Position numbers and translations under genes: made by a program
From: Marinomonas posidonica IVIA-Po-181
GTDB lineage: Bacteria; Pseudomonadota; Gammaproteobacteria; Pseudomonadales; Marinomonadaceae
Reading direction: 5' to 3'
Length of the DNA stretch: 64,000 nucleotides
Assembly: GCF_000214215.1 (NCBI RefSeq)
Contig: NC_015559.1
Coordinates: 1,178,001 to 1,242,000, forward strand
In this document: positions 42,566-52,133 of the stretch, one piece after another
How positions within the stretch are numbered: the stretch's first letter is position 1
How the letters are laid out: each line of letters starts with the position of its first letter
The notes under the pieces: model-generated
Database searches by the model: none
What the model was told of the DNA's origin: nothing
Seen by the model: the letters and a program-made list of their open reading frames with translations, nothing else

Positions 42566-44201
42566 TCTGAACCCAGTCGAGAATATGCGCAAGGTACGTT
42601 TTAATTCTATCTGGTTAGTGCCACTGATTGCCTTGATCGTGGCCGCTTGGATGTTGTATCAGAATTGGTCCAGCCAAGGGCCCGTGATTACTCTAGTTGC
42701 TGCGAACGCAGACGGTTTGGAAGTGGGTAAAACGAAACTTAAATCTCGTAATGTGGATGTTGGCAGGGTAATCGATATTCGCTTAAGTGAAGACTATGAA
42801 AATGCCGTTATTCAGGTTCGAATGAATCAAGGTACGGACCAAATGCTTAAGCAGGATGCGCAGTTTTGGGTGGTAAAACCACGCATAGGTAAAGAAGGGG
42901 TGAGTGGTTTAGGTACCTTATTATCCGGAGCTTACATTGATATGACACCGGGAGAAAGCGGGGATATCCAGACTCGCTTTACCATTTTAGATCAGCCGCC
43001 TTTAGCGATGGAAAATGAAGGTATTCGAGTGAAGCTAGTCAGTCTAAAAGGAGCAAAATTAGACGTAGGCGCACCAGTACATTTTCGTGGTTACGAGGTA
43101 GGTTACATTGAGAATGTCGGTTTTGATGCCAATCGAAAAGCCATTACCTATCAGTTAGTTATTCGTTCGCCTTATGATGCTTTGGTGAATTCAGCCGTGC
43201 AATTTTGGGTAACGCCTGGCGTGTCGTTCAAGAGTTCAGCCAGTGGTTTTGAGTTTAGTTTTGATTCTTTGGAAACCTTCTTATCTGGGGGCATTTCCTT
43301 TTCGTTACCGATTGGTCGACCCGCAGGTGATACGGTGGCAGATTTGTCTGAGTTCCAGTTGTTTGACTCGAAAGAAAGTGCTGACAATCAAGTCTATGAT
43401 GAGTTTATAGAATATGTATTTTTGTTCGATGCTAATTTGAGTGGCTTGTATCCAGGGGCGGCTGTTGAGTTTCGTGGGGTTCGTATTGGTACTGTCATGG
43501 AAGTGCCTTTTAGCGGTATTTCAATGACCTCCTTATCTAAGTTAGATACACCAGTAATTCCTGTTTTGGCACGCATAGAGCCGCAGCGCCTAAATACCCC
43601 AGACATGCCGGATGTGATGTCATTGTCACAATGGAACGCCATGTTAGAAGATCGTATGGAAAAGGGACTACGGGCGTCCTTGGTGATTGGTAATTATTTG
43701 AATGCGGCCAAGGTCATTAGTTTGGACTTCATGGACACACCTTCTCCTATTCGCTGGCGGGAATTTGAAGGTTATGATGTGTTTCCGACTGCTCCTAACT
43801 CACTGGCGAACATAGAGTCCAAAATTAGCCTGATGCTCGACAATCTAGCACAAGTGCCGTTGCAGAAAACCTTCAATCAATTGGGTAATACCATGTCAGA
43901 AGTGGATACCACACTACAGCGCTTGCAACAAGTCAGTGACAGTGTCAGGAAATTAGTTGATAAATCGGAGACACAACAAATTCCGGCGGATTTATCGGCC
44001 GCCATTCGAGAGTTGAATCAGACGTTGGAAACCTACCAAGCGGACGGTTTGATTGGCCAACCATTACGTCAGAACTTGGTGTCATTAGACAGGGCGTTAA
44101 ATGAATTACAGCCTTTGCTCAGACAATTGAGAGAAAATCCGAATCGATTGATTTTTGATAGTAAACCCAAGGTAGATATACAGCCCAGAGCGGCTCAATA
44201 G
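42555..44201 (+). CDS. pqiB: MCE-domain protein PqiB
   Basis: PqiB forms the needle that spans the periplasm, made of three MCE domains and a C-terminal helix bundle. The protein is about 548 residues. One membrane helix (NSIWLVPLIALIVAAWMLYQ) is followed by MCE units (about 45-150, 165-285 and 290-420; note GAYIDMTPGE and VEFRGVRIGTV). A coiled-coil tail runs from about 435 to 540. Start GTG 42555 lies after AAGGGAG and overlaps the pqiA stop. It is followed by the lipoprotein PqiC. Confidence 0.92.
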   Translation: MSDDLNPVENMRKVRFNSIWLVPLIALIVAAWMLYQNWSSQGPVITLVAANADGLEVGKTKLKSRNVDVGRVIDIRLSEDYENAVIQVRMNQGTDQMLKQDAQFWVVKPRIGKEGVSGLGTLLSGAYIDMTPGESGDIQTRFTILDQPPLAMENEGIRVKLVSLKGAKLDVGAPVHFRGYEVGYIENVGFDANRKAITYQLVIRSPYDALVNSAVQFWVTPGVSFKSSASGFEFSFDSLETFLSGGISFSLPIGRPAGDTVADLSEFQLFDSKESADNQVYDEFIEYVFLFDANLSGLYPGAAVEFRGVRIGTVMEVPFSGISMTSLSKLDTPVIPVLARIEPQRLNTPDMPDVMSLSQWNAMLEDRMEKGLRASLVIGNYLNAAKVISLDFMDTPSPIRWREFEGYDVFPTAPNSLANIESKISLMLDNLAQVPLQKTFNQLGNTMSEVDTTLQRLQQVSDSVRKLVDKSETQQIPADLSAAIRELNQTLETYQADGLIGQPLRQNLVSLDRALNELQPLLRQLRENPNRLIFDSKPKVDIQPRAAQ

Positions 44202-44221
44202 TTAAAAGGTTAAAGCTGTTT

Positions 44222-44815
44222 ATGTTAGTAAGAATAATGGTCTTAAGTCTGATTGCTGGTGTATTGATGGGCTGTGCGAGCCAAACGCCACTAAGTTATG
44301 AATACCTTTTGATCGACAGTTCAAGTGACAAGGTGGACGCCATACCAACCGCGCCAATGCAGATCCAAATGATGCCGGTCGTGGTGGCGAATTATTTGTC
44401 TGGTAATGAGATTGTCTTGGTATCAAAGAGTGGTGGCGTGCATCGTTCGCAAAGTCATTTATGGGCAGAACCTCTCGCGCCACAATTAACACGATTAACT
44501 CAACAAAGGTTTGAGAAGTCCCTGACAAATATTTCTTGGTATGCCAGACAGCGTTTACCAAGTTACGCCATCGCCCAACTGAACATAGAGGTGGATAGGT
44601 TCTATGCGGATTTACAAGGTAGAGTGAACATTACTGGTCGCTGGCAATTAATGTCAGCGGAAGGGAAGATACTGAATACCCAAGTGTTTGATGTCTCAGA
44701 TTATCTCCGATCTGACGGTTACGCGACCTTGACTCAAACATTGGCCAGTAATTGGATCAATCAAGTGGTGGATCCTATGGCGAAGCAGATTGCGGCAGAA
44801 CTAAACACCCCATAA
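44222..44815 (+). CDS. pqiC: PqiC family outer-membrane lipoprotein
   Basis: PqiC is the outer-membrane lipoprotein that forms the top of the PqiB needle. This 197-residue protein has a lipoprotein signal with lipobox LMGC (Cys18) and the DUF330/ABC-type auxiliary domain (IQMMPVVVANYLSG; LWAEPLAPQLTRLTQQRF). It is the third gene of pqiABC, 20 bases past pqiB, and a bidirectional terminator follows. Confidence 0.92.
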   Translation: MLVRIMVLSLIAGVLMGCASQTPLSYEYLLIDSSSDKVDAIPTAPMQIQMMPVVVANYLSGNEIVLVSKSGGVHRSQSHLWAEPLAPQLTRLTQQRFEKSLTNISWYARQRLPSYAIAQLNIEVDRFYADLQGRVNITGRWQLMSAEGKILNTQVFDVSDYLRSDGYATLTQTLASNWINQVVDPMAKQIAAELNTP

Positions 44816-44822
44816 AATCATA

Positions 44823-44859
44823 AAAAAGTAGGGTGAGTACGTCACTTACCCTACTTTTC
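44823..44859. terminator. Bidirectional terminator between pqiC and mmuM
   Basis: AAAAAGTAGGGTGAG (44824-44838) pairs with CTTACCCTACTTTT (44846-44859) with a short loop. A-runs and T-runs on both sides allow it to serve both convergent genes. Confidence 0.85.
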
Positions 44860-44869
44860 TGGCTCAAAA

Positions 44870-45781
44870 TCAGTGGTTTTGAGTGTATTCTTTGATGGCG
44901 AGAATGTGCTCGGGCCCAATGCCACAACATCCACCAATTAAGCTTGCGCCTTTGGTTTGCCATTGCTGAACCCAAGTCAGGTAGGCTGGTGGGGTTAGGT
45001 CTTCACGTAACTCATCCAAGCCATCATTCGCGGTGGCATCTTTTGGTGTTGGTGGGAAGGCGTTGGCGTAAGCGCCGATCTGGATCGTATTCGCGCCCAG
45101 TTCACCCAAGACATTGTGAGTCAATTCAATGGCTTCACCAATGATTTCAGGTTGGCTGCAATTAAATAGAATTGCGTCGACCCCCAGTTTTTGCATGGCT
45201 TTAACCGCGTCTATGACGGTTTCACCAGAACGTAAAATGGGTTCTGCCGTTTGCTCTGAATCTTCTAGTGTAAAGGATACCCAAATAGGCTTTTTAGCGG
45301 TGTCGATTTGTTCGATTAAAGCGATGACACGGCTGGATTCATCCATTAAGCATTGGGTTTCTAATAACCATAGATCAGCGAATGGGGCCAGCTCTTCAAT
45401 AATGGGCGTGGCGATTTCGGTGACGCGATCAGCTTGATACAGGTCGGCACGGTAAGAGCCAAATAAAGGCGCAACAGACGCTGCTACTTGTACTTTATGG
45501 TCAGCTTCATCCGCGGCTTCACGAGCCAGTTTGCCAGATAAGTGAGTCAGTTCACGGGCGCGTTGTTGAAACACGTCTTCGCCTATGTGAAAAGGCACAA
45601 GAGAATAACTGTTCGTGGTGATCACCTGAGAACCGCTGTTAATAAAAGACTGGTGAACGGCTTTTACGGTTTCTGGTGCTTCCATTAGGGCAAGGGCAGA
45701 CCATTCTGGCTGTTTAAAGGGCGCGCCAAGACGTTCAAGTTCACGGCCCATGCCGCCATCTAGAATGGTGATTGCAGTCAT
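44870..45781 (-). CDS. mmuM: Homocysteine S-methyltransferase family protein (MmuM-like)
   Basis: The enzyme transfers a methyl group from S-methylmethionine (or SAM) to homocysteine, giving methionine. The 303-residue protein has the family start ILDGGMGRELERLG (about 5-18). Zinc-binding cysteines are seen in LFNCSQPEI (near residue 206) and GGCCGIGPEH (about 283-292). No amino-acid permease gene (mmuP) is adjacent. MmuM is the likely assignment; BHMT-type methyltransferases are alternatives. Confidence 0.9.
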   Translation of the reverse strand: MTAITILDGGMGRELERLGAPFKQPEWSALALMEAPETVKAVHQSFINSGSQVITTNSYSLVPFHIGEDVFQQRARELTHLSGKLAREAADEADHKVQVAASVAPLFGSYRADLYQADRVTEIATPIIEELAPFADLWLLETQCLMDESSRVIALIEQIDTAKKPIWVSFTLEDSEQTAEPILRSGETVIDAVKAMQKLGVDAILFNCSQPEIIGEAIELTHNVLGELGANTIQIGAYANAFPPTPKDATANDGLDELREDLTPPAYLTWVQQWQTKGASLIGGCCGIGPEHILAIKEYTQNH

Positions 45782-45942
45782 AAATAATCCTAGTCTAAAG
45801 TTGAATATGTGGCGATTTTAGACAAATTTTATAACTTATCAATAGCTAATCGGTTAGGAACTTATGATAAAGAAACGTACCTTGTAATTGTTTTGAAATT
45901 AAAATTTAATAAAGAGCCAAAGGCGTTTTGAAGGAAGATAAA

Positions 45943-46590
45943 ATGTTACCGATCTGGAAAGGACTTGGTTGGCTTGCTCCCGTCATTTTTGTCGCTGCCT
46001 TTGTGGATGTTCAAATGCTCATCGATGGCGTGATGGGGGAAGATTTCTATCAGCAGAATCGCTGGGTGAAAGTCTTTTCGCTGGTCGCTGTCGCCTTGTT
46101 TGTCGCCGCTATTGGCTTATGGCTGAATGTGCGTGATCGGATATGGCGAGTGCATTCAGAAACCGGTAAAAAAACACGTCCTCCTGCTCATACCTTTTTA
46201 TTTCTCCCCATCGAAGTATGGGCGGTAATTGTGCCTTGTGTATTTTTGGCGAACGATTACTTTCAGCAAGAACAAGAAAGCAAGACGTTAGGCTATATAG
46301 AAACACCCAGGGTGAATGATATCTACTCGGTTGATTTCTCGAAAATTTTTCAGAATGAAGATCCTATTTACAAGTACGGCACCATGATTGTGCTCACTGT
46401 AGAAGGCAATCAGATTGCTCTAAAAAGCAGTTCTCACGCCTATGATGGCAAACGGGGTGTACGCAAAGATCTTAAAAACGGGACGGCCGCAGAAGCCTCT
46501 TATTACAATAACCAAGTGACCCAAATGACTATTCGAGAGTTACTTGGTTATTATAAAGAAGGTACATTGTTTGCAGTTCATCGAGAGTGA
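45943..46590 (+). CDS. Hypothetical membrane protein
   Basis: A protein of about 215 residues. It has two N-terminal helices (LGWLAPVIFVAAFVDVQMLI; VFSLVAVALFVAAIGLWLNV), a third near residue 87 (FLPIEVWAVIVPCVF) and a soluble C-terminal part of about 100 residues. I do not recognise it. GAAGGA lies seven bases before ATG 45943, so an in-frame TTG at 45928 is not the start. It converges with the hydrolase gene. Confidence 0.65.
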   Translation: MLPIWKGLGWLAPVIFVAAFVDVQMLIDGVMGEDFYQQNRWVKVFSLVAVALFVAAIGLWLNVRDRIWRVHSETGKKTRPPAHTFLFLPIEVWAVIVPCVFLANDYFQQEQESKTLGYIETPRVNDIYSVDFSKIFQNEDPIYKYGTMIVLTVEGNQIALKSSSHAYDGKRGVRKDLKNGTAAEASYYNNQVTQMTIRELLGYYKEGTLFAVHRE

Positions 46591-46647
46591 CTATCAGCCG
46601 AGAGCGACCATTCAAAAAAGAGCGGTTATCAGACAAGAGAGCGGATC

Positions 46648-47508
46648 TTAATTTTCCTCTAAAAAGCGCTTTATACTCTCTATGACATTCGCTGGGTGAG
46701 TCATATGTAAGCAATGTCCCTTACTTTCTATAATGTCTAAACGGTTATTGGGGATTTCTCGTGCCATGAACTCAGCGACCTCTAAGTTCACTAATAAATC
46801 GTTTGAACTCTGCAAGATTAAACTAGGTCGGTTGATGTGCTTTAAGAGGTGTCGGTTATCCGAGCAAAAACAGGCTTTGGCAAAGGGTAAAGAAAAGGTC
46901 ACATCCGTTGCGCAAAAACTGTTCAGGAGCTCCCAAACCATAGGCTCTTCTTCACTCGATTGGGTGACATCAACGGATAATTCGTGCCCCATAACCATAG
47001 GGGCCAAGCATTGTCCCCAACCTAGATAATCTTGACTCATCAGCTCAATCAAGGCATTTAAGTCTGCCATATCAAAACCGCCTGAATAGCTGTCATCTAT
47101 GTTGATAAAGCAGGGCGATGGGCATACCATAATGTGATGAGAAATCAGATCAGGCCGTTGTTTATTAATAATCCAGCCAACGGTAGCGCTGATGGAGTGG
47201 CCGACAAAAATACAGTCTTGGAGATTGAAAGCATCGCAAATTTCAATGATGTCTTGTGCATAGCCATCTAAGCAATCGTAACGGTTTTCTTGATATGCCC
47301 GACAGTCTGATAAACCACTACCAACATAATCGAATAGTACTATTTTATAGTGTCTTTTTAGCTTCGGTAGAAGAAAGCGCCACATGGTTTGATTAGAGCC
47401 AAAACCATGTGCCAATATCATGACTTTTTCGCCTTTCCCCAGTATTTTTACATTATTACGTTTGCTTAACCTTGCTTGGTCAAGAATTCTCTTAGGGGGA
47501 ATTTGCAT
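46648..47508 (-). CDS. Alpha/beta hydrolase of the RsbQ/KAI2-like type
   Basis: This 286-residue hydrolase has the features of the RsbQ/D14/KAI2 group: ILAHGFGSNQTMWRFLLPKL (about 31-50), FVGHSISATVGWI (Ser nucleophile in GHSIS near residue 104) and GHCLHMTHP with the catalytic His near residue 267. Members hydrolyse small signalling molecules; the bacterial RsbQ acts with the sensor phosphatase RsbP. No RsbP-like partner is visible nearby, so the role is open. Confidence 0.85.
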   Translation of the reverse strand: MQIPPKRILDQARLSKRNNVKILGKGEKVMILAHGFGSNQTMWRFLLPKLKRHYKIVLFDYVGSGLSDCRAYQENRYDCLDGYAQDIIEICDAFNLQDCIFVGHSISATVGWIINKQRPDLISHHIMVCPSPCFINIDDSYSGGFDMADLNALIELMSQDYLGWGQCLAPMVMGHELSVDVTQSSEEEPMVWELLNSFCATDVTFSLPFAKACFCSDNRHLLKHINRPSLILQSSNDLLVNLEVAEFMAREIPNNRLDIIESKGHCLHMTHPANVIESIKRFLEEN

Positions 47509-47622
47509 GGCTTAAGATCCTTCTTAGTCATCAAAAATGTATTTTGAATCAAATCCTAATCTAACGTCAATGTAATAAATTTAACCATTTGTATCAGTTG
47601 TTTACCCTTTATTAAGAGTAAT

Positions 47623-47645
47623 AAAAAAGGCCTTTCGGCCTTTCT
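47623..47645 (-). terminator. Rho-independent terminator after the CPA1 antiporter gene
   Basis: Read on the minus strand, AAAGGCC-GAAA-GGCCTTTTTT forms a short, strong stem with a T-run. It ends the transcript of the antiporter gene at 47656. Confidence 0.88.
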
Positions 47646-47655
47646 TATTTGTGCG

Positions 47656-48945
47656 TTAATTATCTGTTTTATGTTTAGCCGCTTCAATGCTTCTTTGAAT
47701 CAAAGGTGAAATGGTTAAACCTTGCACTATGATGGAAAAAATAACCACCACATAGGTGATGATGACGATTAAATCATGTAGATCAAACCCTTTAATCATA
47801 ATTTCTCCAGAAGGAATTGCCGCAGCCATTGCCAAGGCAAGACCGCCACGGAGTCCACCCCAAGTCAGAATTTTGATCGAATGCTTATCGTAGTGACGGA
47901 ATCGTTTGAAGATTAAATAAGGGCTACCCACGCTGATAAAGCGCGCGAACAACACTACTGGAATCATAATTAAACCAAGTCCAATGACTTCCCATGAGAA
48001 TGGCATGGTGACGATGAGCATACCAATGATGAGGAAAAGCAAGGCGTTTAAAAAACTATCTGTAGCGTGCCAGAAGTCTTTCACATAACGGGTGCCGTCT
48101 GGGCCACGACGTTTAATGGCTTTCTGGCGGGTGATGTTACCCAACAAAATACCACTGGTTACCATGGCCAGCGCGCCAGAAATTTCCCAGATGTTTGCTA
48201 GGGCAAACCCAGCGGATGGGATGGTTAAAGTCACCAGTAAGCGAATATTAATGTCTTTACAGTTAATAATGACAAAGTGGCCAACCACGGCAATGACTAA
48301 ACCAAATACAATGCCGCCAATCGCATCGACCAGGAAGAGTTCCGCCACATCCACGAAATGCGCTTCCGTCCCGTAAAATGCGACTGAAAAAATGGTAGTG
48401 AAGATGACTAAGCCAACTCCATCATTAAATAACGATTCCCCTTCTACTTGAATGGAAATGCCTTGTGGTGCACTCATTTGTTTTATGATGGCCAATACAG
48501 CAATCGGGTCTGTTGGGCTGATCAGGGCACCGAACAATAAGCAATAGATCAATGGCACAGGGAAGTTCAGCATGCCAAAAATATAGAAACTAAGGTAGCC
48601 AACAATCAAGGTTGAAACCAAGGTTGAAAAGAGTACCAGAATGGTAATTTCCCAGCGTTGTTTGCGCAGAGCCGTTAGATCGATTTCTAATGCACCAGCA
48701 AAAAGAAGGAAGCCCAGCATGCCTTTGAGAAGCAGTTGATTAAAATCTATCCCCGCCACCACCTGTGTAATGAACAGGGCGGTTTGATCGCCAAGCATTT
48801 TCACCGCTAGGATCAAAAGTAGTGAAATAACCACCGAGCCTGTTGTGATGGCGATGGTGGTTTGCATTTTTAGGACATATTGGTTCGTAAAAGCGATAAA
48901 AACCGCTAAAGCCGAAAGAAAGCAAATGAGATACCAAGCGTTCAT
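47656..48945 (-). CDS. CPA1 family sodium/proton antiporter
   Basis: This 429-residue inner-membrane antiporter has about 12 helices, starting MNAWYLICFLSALAVFIAFT. The family signatures are visible: ALISPTDPIAVLAIIK (about 144-159), ESLFNDGVGLVIFTTIF (about 169-185) with the conserved Asp pair, and LTWGGLRGGLALAMAAAIP (about 371-389). Members exchange Na+ or K+ for protons, as expected in a marine bacterium. It stands alone between two unrelated genes. Confidence 0.93.
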   Translation of the reverse strand: MNAWYLICFLSALAVFIAFTNQYVLKMQTTIAITTGSVVISLLLILAVKMLGDQTALFITQVVAGIDFNQLLLKGMLGFLLFAGALEIDLTALRKQRWEITILVLFSTLVSTLIVGYLSFYIFGMLNFPVPLIYCLLFGALISPTDPIAVLAIIKQMSAPQGISIQVEGESLFNDGVGLVIFTTIFSVAFYGTEAHFVDVAELFLVDAIGGIVFGLVIAVVGHFVIINCKDINIRLLVTLTIPSAGFALANIWEISGALAMVTSGILLGNITRQKAIKRRGPDGTRYVKDFWHATDSFLNALLFLIIGMLIVTMPFSWEVIGLGLIMIPVVLFARFISVGSPYLIFKRFRHYDKHSIKILTWGGLRGGLALAMAAAIPSGEIMIKGFDLHDLIVIITYVVVIFSIIVQGLTISPLIQRSIEAAKHKTDN

Positions 48946-49217
48946 TTGAGAACCTTATTATTATCAAAAATATTGAAGACAAGAATAGACGCATAGAGGA
49001 ATGCTAGGCTGGTTATGTTAGCCCTTGAGATCAGTTGTGTCACGGAAATCACTGCTTAAAAACTGATCTTAATCTAATTAAGTGCTGATTAAGGCAAAAA
49101 TGTTGTAATTTACTTTCAAAACCTAACCAAACGGTTCGATAGAGGTGAAGCAAAATCATAAGCTCTGTATAATGCTGCGCAATCTCAGTTAGTGACCGTT
49201 TTTTAGGAGTAACTCTA

Positions 49218-50081
49218 ATGGCAACACCTTCGCAGCACGATTTGCGTAATGATTTTCGTAAGCTACTACAAAGTGGTAAATGTTATTACACCGCTTCTAC
49301 TTTTGACCCTATGTCAGCTCGTATTGCTGAAGATTTAGGTTTCGAAGTGGGCATCTTGGGTGGCTCGGTTGCCTCATTACAAGTATTAGCGGCGCCTGAC
49401 TTTGCCTTGATTACCCTAAGCGAGTTTACTGAACAGGCGACACGTATTGGTCGTGTGGCTCGTCTGCCAATCATTGCCGATGCTGACCATGGTTATGGTA
49501 ATGCATTAAACGTGATTCGTACGATTGTTGAATTAGAACGTGCTGGTGTGGCGGCGTTGACCATTGAAGATACCTTATTGCCGGCAAAATACGGTCATAA
49601 ATCAACGGATTTGATCCCACTGGAAGAAGCCGTGGGCAAATTGAAAGCGGCGTTAGATGCACGAATTGATCCTGCGATGAGCATCATCGCACGTACTAAT
49701 GCAGGCCAGCTAACAACAGAGCAAACCATTGAACGAGTGAAAGCCTACCAAGCGGTTGGTGTTGATGGCATCTGTATGGTTGGTATTCGTGATTTTGCAC
49801 ACCTTGAAGAGATTACCCAGCACATTGATATTCCTGTCATGCTGGTGGCTTATGGAAACCCCGAATTGGCTGACAGAGATCGTCTTGCAGCCAACGGCGT
49901 GCGCATTGTGGTGAATGGTCACGCAGCGTATTTCGCGGCCATTAAAGCCACTTATGACTGCCTTCGTGAACAACGAGGCATCGCTGAAGGTAAGTTGAAT
50001 GCGTCTGAACTTTCAACACGTTATTCAACATTGGACGAAAACCGTGTTTGGGCCAACAAATACATGGACGTTCAAGAATAA
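49218..50081 (+). CDS. Oxaloacetate decarboxylase-like protein (PEP mutase/isocitrate lyase superfamily)
   Basis: This 287-residue protein begins [20 protein letters not shown] and has the fold's metal-binding [10 protein letters not shown] (about 89-98) and ARTNAGQ (about 159-165). It resembles the PA4872-type oxaloacetate decarboxylases of pseudomonads. These act on oxaloacetate but lack the isocitrate-lyase KKCGH motif, which is absent here too. The substrate is inferred from that resemblance. ATG 49218 follows TAGGAGT, and a strong terminator follows. Confidence 0.88.
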   Translation: MATPSQHDLRNDFRKLLQSGKCYYTASTFDPMSARIAEDLGFEVGILGGSVASLQVLAAPDFALITLSEFTEQATRIGRVARLPIIADADHGYGNALNVIRTIVELERAGVAALTIEDTLLPAKYGHKSTDLIPLEEAVGKLKAALDARIDPAMSIIARTNAGQLTTEQTIERVKAYQAVGVDGICMVGIRDFAHLEEITQHIDIPVMLVAYGNPELADRDRLAANGVRIVVNGHAAYFAAIKATYDCLREQRGIAEGKLNASELSTRYSTLDENRVWANKYMDVQE

Positions 50082-50124
50082 TCGATTGCCTTCTCGTTCG
50101 AACGGTTAAAAAGTCGGTGACATT

Positions 50125-50155
50125 AAAAAGCCTGCAATTTGCAGGCTTTTTTGTT
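50125..50155 (+). terminator. Rho-independent terminator after the oxaloacetate decarboxylase-like gene
   Basis: AAAAAGCCTGCAA (50125-50137) and TTGCAGGCTTTTTT (50139-50152) form a perfect stem with T-rich tail. It also faces the convergent dapA end. Confidence 0.9.
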
Positions 50156-50195
50156 TTTGGGCGGCTCGTGACTTCGGGCCTATCTCGGTGAGTGT

Positions 50196-51068
50196 TTAAA
50201 TTAGGTTAATCGCTTCCATGGCTGCTTTTATAGTGGCCTTAGTACTGGCTTGTAAAGCAACAATCGGCAGGCGGCACTCTTCCGTGCATAAGCCAAGCAA
50301 AGACATGGCGTATTTTGGTCCCGCTGGGTTTGGCTCGATGAATAAGGCACTGTGTAAAGCGAACAGTTTGTCTTGTAATTGTGCCGCTTCGACAAATTTC
50401 CCCTGACGACACAAGTCGTGCAGTTCGGCCATTAACTTAGGCGCTATGTTAGCGGTAACGGAAATACAGCCATTACCACCACCAATGTTGTATGCAACAC
50501 TGGTCACATCATCACCACTTAGGTAGTTAAAGGTTTTGTTGATGAGGGCGCGTTCACGAATCGGACGAGTCAGGTCACCTGTGGCATCTTTTACGCCGAT
50601 GATTCTAGGCAGCTCAGCCAGTTTTGCCATGGTGTCGACCTCCAGTCCGACAATCGAACGAGGTGGAATATTGTAGAGGATAATCGGTAATTTGCTGTTG
50701 TCGTGCACGTATTTGAAATGCTCGTACAATCCCGCTTGATTTGGACGGTTGTAATACCCCGCCACATGAAGTGTCGCATCTGCTCCGGCCTGATAAGCAT
50801 AATCAGAGTAGGTGACAGCTTCGACTGGGTTGTTTGAGCCAGCGCCTGCTAAGATAGGGACGGCTTTGTTGGCTTCTTGCACAGTGATTTCAATAACGCG
50901 CTTGTGTTCGTGCTCGCTTAAAGTCGGGGATTCACCTGTCGTACCAACCGGCACTAAGCCGTTGATGCCTTGATCAATCTGCCAACGAACGATTTTTCGT
51001 AACGCTTCTTCGTCTAATTGACCATCACGAAATGGGGTAATTAAAGCCGTAATTGCACCGTGAAACAT
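50196..51068 (-). CDS. dapA: 4-hydroxy-tetrahydrodipicolinate synthase
   Basis: DapA condenses pyruvate with aspartate semialdehyde, the first committed step to diaminopimelate and lysine. The 290-residue protein has the family signatures: VPVGTTGESPTLSEHEH (about 39-55), the tyrosine in ILYNIPPRS (about 131-139) and the Schiff-base lysine in IGVKDATGD (about 158-166). Start ATG 51068 is used; an upstream frame to 51137 adds a non-conserved N-terminus. A second, genome-typical copy cannot be excluded. Confidence 0.95.
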   Translation of the reverse strand: MFHGAITALITPFRDGQLDEEALRKIVRWQIDQGINGLVPVGTTGESPTLSEHEHKRVIEITVQEANKAVPILAGAGSNNPVEAVTYSDYAYQAGADATLHVAGYYNRPNQAGLYEHFKYVHDNSKLPIILYNIPPRSIVGLEVDTMAKLAELPRIIGVKDATGDLTRPIRERALINKTFNYLSGDDVTSVAYNIGGGNGCISVTANIAPKLMAELHDLCRQGKFVEAAQLQDKLFALHSALFIEPNPAGPKYAMSLLGLCTEECRLPIVALQASTKATIKAAMEAINLI

Positions 51069-51419
51069 GTTTTTGCCTCGTTTGTACCGGTGGACATTCT
51101 TGCTGAGAGTATTTGCTGCTTGAGCGAGGGGATACACCGTCAGCGAGAATGCTGCCGGGTAATAATGAAATCTTAAATACGCACGTCAGCATCGCAAAGC
51201 TTGTATGCTTTACGTTTATCGCCGTTGCGTTTATTCAAGACAGTTAAGTTCATAAGATAAAATAGATCGCTTTGTAAAAAGTCATTTTATCCTGACGTTT
51301 TTTGAGTGAAAGGTCAACACGATTTTTTAATTTTTGAATACAAAATGCACGTCGTTTTTTGACCATGGCTTCGCTAGAATAGCGTCTTAAACTACAAACT
51401 CGGTGTACAAGGTGAAAAA
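51069..51419. promoter_or_regulatory. Divergent intergenic region of dapA and a LysE exporter
   Basis: About 350 bases without a supported gene. A T/A-rich stretch (51285-51345) precedes the exporter and should hold promoters for both directions. I see no riboswitch-like fold I can name. Confidence 0.45.
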
Positions 51420-52037
51420 ATGGATTTAGCCAGTTGGTTATCTTTGGCGGTGATTTGTGTCATGGGCGCTTTATCTCCTGGTCCGAGTCTGGCGGTGATT
51501 CTTCGCATTTCTGTTTCTCAGTCTGCTTGGCATGGTGCATTGGCCGCGATTGCTCATGGCTTAGGCATTGGATTTTGGGCCTTTTTAACCTTACAAGGCC
51601 TAGCGGTATTGATGCAGCAATATCAAGACGTATTCTCAGTGTTAACTGTATTGGGGGGATTGTATCTTGCTTGGTTGGGGATTAAGGCTTGGCGCTACGC
51701 AGGTATGTCGAGCGATGACAGTATTGAGCTGGTGTCTTCTTCCTACTTTGAAGCGGCCCGTGATGGCTTGTTGATTGCGTTAATGAACCCGAAAGCGGCG
51801 TTGTTTTTCTTAGCATTATTTAGTCAAGTGATTCCCCATGAGATGACAAGCATGATCAAGCTCCAACTTTGGTCTACCGTGGTGTTTATCGACAGTAGTT
51901 GGTATGTGATTGTCGCCTTGTTGTTGGCAGGTGGTCCCGTATTGGCTTGGTTAAAACGTCATATTGTATGGGTTGACCGAGGGATGGGCAGTTTATTGAT
52001 CTTATTGGGTGCCAAAGTCGTATCAGGAATTTTTTAA
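51420..52037 (+). CDS. LysE/RhtB family exporter
   Basis: This 205-residue exporter has six helices and the signature LSPGPSLAVILRI (about 19-31). It is adjacent and divergent to dapA, which raises lysine export as a possibility, but the substrate is not shown by the sequence. TACAAGGTG precedes ATG 51420. A bidirectional terminator follows. Confidence 0.92.
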   Translation: MDLASWLSLAVICVMGALSPGPSLAVILRISVSQSAWHGALAAIAHGLGIGFWAFLTLQGLAVLMQQYQDVFSVLTVLGGLYLAWLGIKAWRYAGMSSDDSIELVSSSYFEAARDGLLIALMNPKAALFFLALFSQVIPHEMTSMIKLQLWSTVVFIDSSWYVIVALLLAGGPVLAWLKRHIVWVDRGMGSLLILLGAKVVSGIF

Positions 52038-52074
52038 GTGGCCAGTTGGTCATGCTGATGTGAATTTCATGCAG

Positions 52075-52117
52075 AAAAAAACGCTCAGTTCACCATGTGA
52101 TGACTGAGCGTTTTTTT
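52075..52117. terminator. Bidirectional terminator
   Basis: AAAAAACGCTCAGT (52076-52089) and ACTGAGCGTTTTTTT (52103-52117) pair perfectly around a 13-base loop. It serves the exporter and the convergent 872-residue gene. Confidence 0.9.
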
Positions 52118-52133
52118 ATTATGCTGCTACAGG

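Noticed and set aside
43172-43642. Minus-strand open frames inside pqiB
   Set aside because: They are antisense to a well-supported gene and carry no recognisable protein features.
49286-49474. Minus-strand open frames in the oxaloacetate decarboxylase-like gene
   Set aside because: They are shadows of the forward gene with no ribosome site.
51069-51419. Lysine riboswitch before dapA or the LysE exporter
   Set aside because: I could not recognise the conserved lysine aptamer core by eye; an Infernal search would be needed to claim it.
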